64,000 nucleotides of DNA from G963665215 sp963665215 (lineage in GTDB: Bacteria > Chloroflexota > Dehalococcoidia > Lucifugimonadales > CAUZJF01): positions 124,001 through 188,000 of the forward strand of contig CAXXWW010000017.1 in the NCBI GenBank assembly GCA_963665215.2, read 5' to 3'. Below, one piece after another: positions 62,839 through 64,000 of this stretch (within the stretch, counting starts at the first letter, position 1; each line of letters begins with the position of its first letter). Below the pieces are notes generated by a model. It ran no database searches, was not told where the DNA came from, and worked only from the letters and a program-made list of their open reading frames with translations. The position numbers were made by a program, and so were the translations under genes.

Positions 62839-63480
62839 CTATATGAGGGCATCGCGACCGCGCGTGTGCCACAACTGGGCGAAGATCGTGAAGTGTGTGA
62901 TGAGGACCAGCGGTACGACGAACATTGGCACCACCAGCAAGGGAAACGCGGTCAGCTCGACCATAGCGTCGGGATCGTCACCGAACAATATGAGGCGCTG
63001 GGCCGTGGCAAAGACCAGAATCATGTCCAGCAGCCCAATCAGGTTCCAAGTGAAGATGATGCGGCGCCGCATGGCCGTACGAGCGGACACCGCAAGTGCG
63101 AGGATCAAAGCGGATACCCCAACAATGATGTCGCCGACCCCGGCCGTGTCCGCAAACTCGGGTGGCAGTTCATCTCCGGACATAAGAAGGAACCCCGTGC
63201 CGATTCCCGCTCGCACGACGTGATAAAGGACTAGCCATCGAAGGTTGACGCCAAGCGCCCATGCGCGAAAGCTTGCAGACCTGGCAAAGGCTACCAGGAA
63301 CACCACCACCGGGCCCCAGACTAGCACTGGAGTGACAGCTAGCGGCGGGCTTTCAAGCACACCGGAGGCAGCAACGACAATCGCCGTGACCAGCCAGAAC
63401 GCCAGCACTACGAACACAATTGTAGACGGTGACGACGAACCCTCAGCCATTCGTCCGTCCCTGACTATTTCCTCTCTCAT
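62839..63480 (-). CDS. Multi-pass membrane protein of unknown function
   Basis: This protein of about 213 residues has about six hydrophobic helices (STIVFVVLAFWLVTAIVVAA, PVLVWGPVVVFLVAF, GVGDIIVGVSALILALAVS, FPLLVVPMFVVPLVLITHF). A basic loop, ARTAMRRRIIF, sits between them, with the helix-end pattern WNLIGLLDMILV. The ATG at 63480 is chosen because GGAGGTCGCCC precedes it. No family is recognised with confidence. It is in line with a second membrane gene downstream and a LuxR-type regulator gene upstream, which suggests a small regulated membrane-protein operon. Confidence 0.7.
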   Translation of the reverse strand: MREEIVRDGRMAEGSSSPSTIVFVVLAFWLVTAIVVAASGVLESPPLAVTPVLVWGPVVVFLVAFARSASFRAWALGVNLRWLVLYHVVRAGIGTGFLLMSGDELPPEFADTAGVGDIIVGVSALILALAVSARTAMRRRIIFTWNLIGLLDMILVFATAQRLILFGDDPDAMVELTAFPLLVVPMFVVPLVLITHFTIFAQLWHTRGRDALI

Positions 63481-63612
63481 GGGCGACCTCCACCTCCTCA
63501 TTTGCCAGCACAAACAGAACTGGTCAGTTGATAACCGGTATAGAGGAATCCTATAACGGGGTCGGCCCTTGCGCATCGGGCGATCGCCCGATTCTTGACG
63601 GAAGAAAGGACC

Positions 63613-64000
63613 TCACGGGGTGGAGGAGCGACTCCAAGCTAGGGCTGGGTCTGTAAGGAGCCCCTGTTCCATAGCAAAGAGCACAGCGGCAGCTCGGCTT
63701 GAGGAGCCGATCTTGCCGTAGATGTGTTCGAGATGGGTCCCTACCGTTTTCTCGCTGATAGTCAGGTGCCGGGCCATCCGACGTTTGGTGAGTCCTGTAG
63801 CTGCGACACGAAGTACATCAACTTCTCTGTCTGTGAGTCCCGCGGGCCACTCGCGCCTGAGAGATGCTTTCGGAATGGTCACGCCGGTTACCTGAGATAG
63901 AGCCTCGCAACACTCAGGGTCGAAGCGGGACCCGGTCTCTTCGCTCAACGTGCCGAGAGCTTCGTCCGTGTCCACCCCTGGGTGTCCCGGGCGTCCTTCG
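63613..64000 (-). CDS. C-terminal part of an HD-GYP/LuxR-type regulator, cut by the right edge
   Basis: The frame is open to the window edge, so the gene starts beyond it. The first visible residues (VDTDEALGTLSEETGSRFDP, then ECCEAL) match the end of an HD-GYP or HD phosphohydrolase domain. The last 70 residues are a LuxR-type HTH: WPAGLTDREVDVLRVAATGL, then TKRRMARHLTISEKTVGTHL and EHIYGKIGSSSRAAAVLFAM. HD-LuxR fusions act as DNA-binding regulators sensing an unknown ligand. An in-frame GTG at 63975 could start a short HTH-only form, but without a convincing ribosome site. Confidence 0.75.
   Translation of the reverse strand, partial: EGRPGHPGVDTDEALGTLSEETGSRFDPECCEALSQVTGVTIPKASLRREWPAGLTDREVDVLRVAATGLTKRRMARHLTISEKTVGTHLEHIYGKIGSSSRAAAVLFAMEQGLLTDPALAWSRSSTP

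Overview
The window is GC-rich, gene-dense bacterial chromosome with heavy mobile-element activity. The gene set points to Chloroflexota, probably a Dehalococcoidia/SAR202-like lineage. It includes hydantoinase A/B genes, an HpcH-type aldolase, a SARP/AAA/TPR regulator, a zinc-ribbon adenylate cyclase, Ni-superoxide dismutase, a fused siroheme-decarboxylase and split inositol-phosphodiester enzymes. This assignment is inference from gene content. No rRNA, tRNA or CRISPR array was recognised.

Layout. 1-15 kb: a frameshifted lipoprotein gene at the left edge, an IS1380-type element, an HpcH/HpaI aldolase, an IS256-type element, an aldo/keto reductase, and a minus-strand operon. The operon holds a GAF-SpoIIE-RsbW fusion, two STAS proteins, an unknown frameshifted protein and an FAD oxidoreductase. 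An IS481-type element follows, split by a second IS1380-type copy with a perfect target duplication. 15-20 kb: an SRPBCC protein, a large SARP-AAA-TPR regulator and an NHL-repeat protein. 20-33 kb: four closely related BNR sialidase-like paralogues on the minus strand. An acyl-CoA synthetase lies inside the array, which sits downstream of a hydantoinase A/B operon with a small zinc-ribbon gene; a DegT-type aminotransferase is divergent. 33-39 kb: a cyclic-nucleotide cassette of two class III cyclases and an MBL phosphodiesterase, with the second cyclase cut by an IS1182-type element. 39-43 kb: Ino1, an inositol-phosphate cytidylyltransferase-like protein and a CDP-alcohol phosphotransferase, a likely di-myo-inositol-phosphate or inositol-lipid route.

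42-64 kb: a Ser/Thr kinase whose last codons are replaced by an IS256 copy, its membrane partner, then a conserved housekeeping run (SAM hydroxide adenosyltransferase, secG, yvcK, gatB, pcm). Next is a tetrapyrrole operon (fused AhbA/B, precorrin-2 dehydrogenase, hemC, cobA-hemD, hemB), which suggests heme is made through siroheme. Then come sodN with its probable maturation protease, a P-loop protein with an in-frame stop, a cupin, an SDR remnant, a third IS256 copy, two membrane proteins and the C-terminus of an HD-GYP/LuxR-type regulator at the right edge.

The three IS256 copies and the two IS1380 copies are nearly identical, and four of these five (all but one IS1380 copy) keep readable target duplications, so movement is recent. 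Several genes carry frameshifts, an in-frame stop or a changed start codon. These may be real decay or sequence errors.
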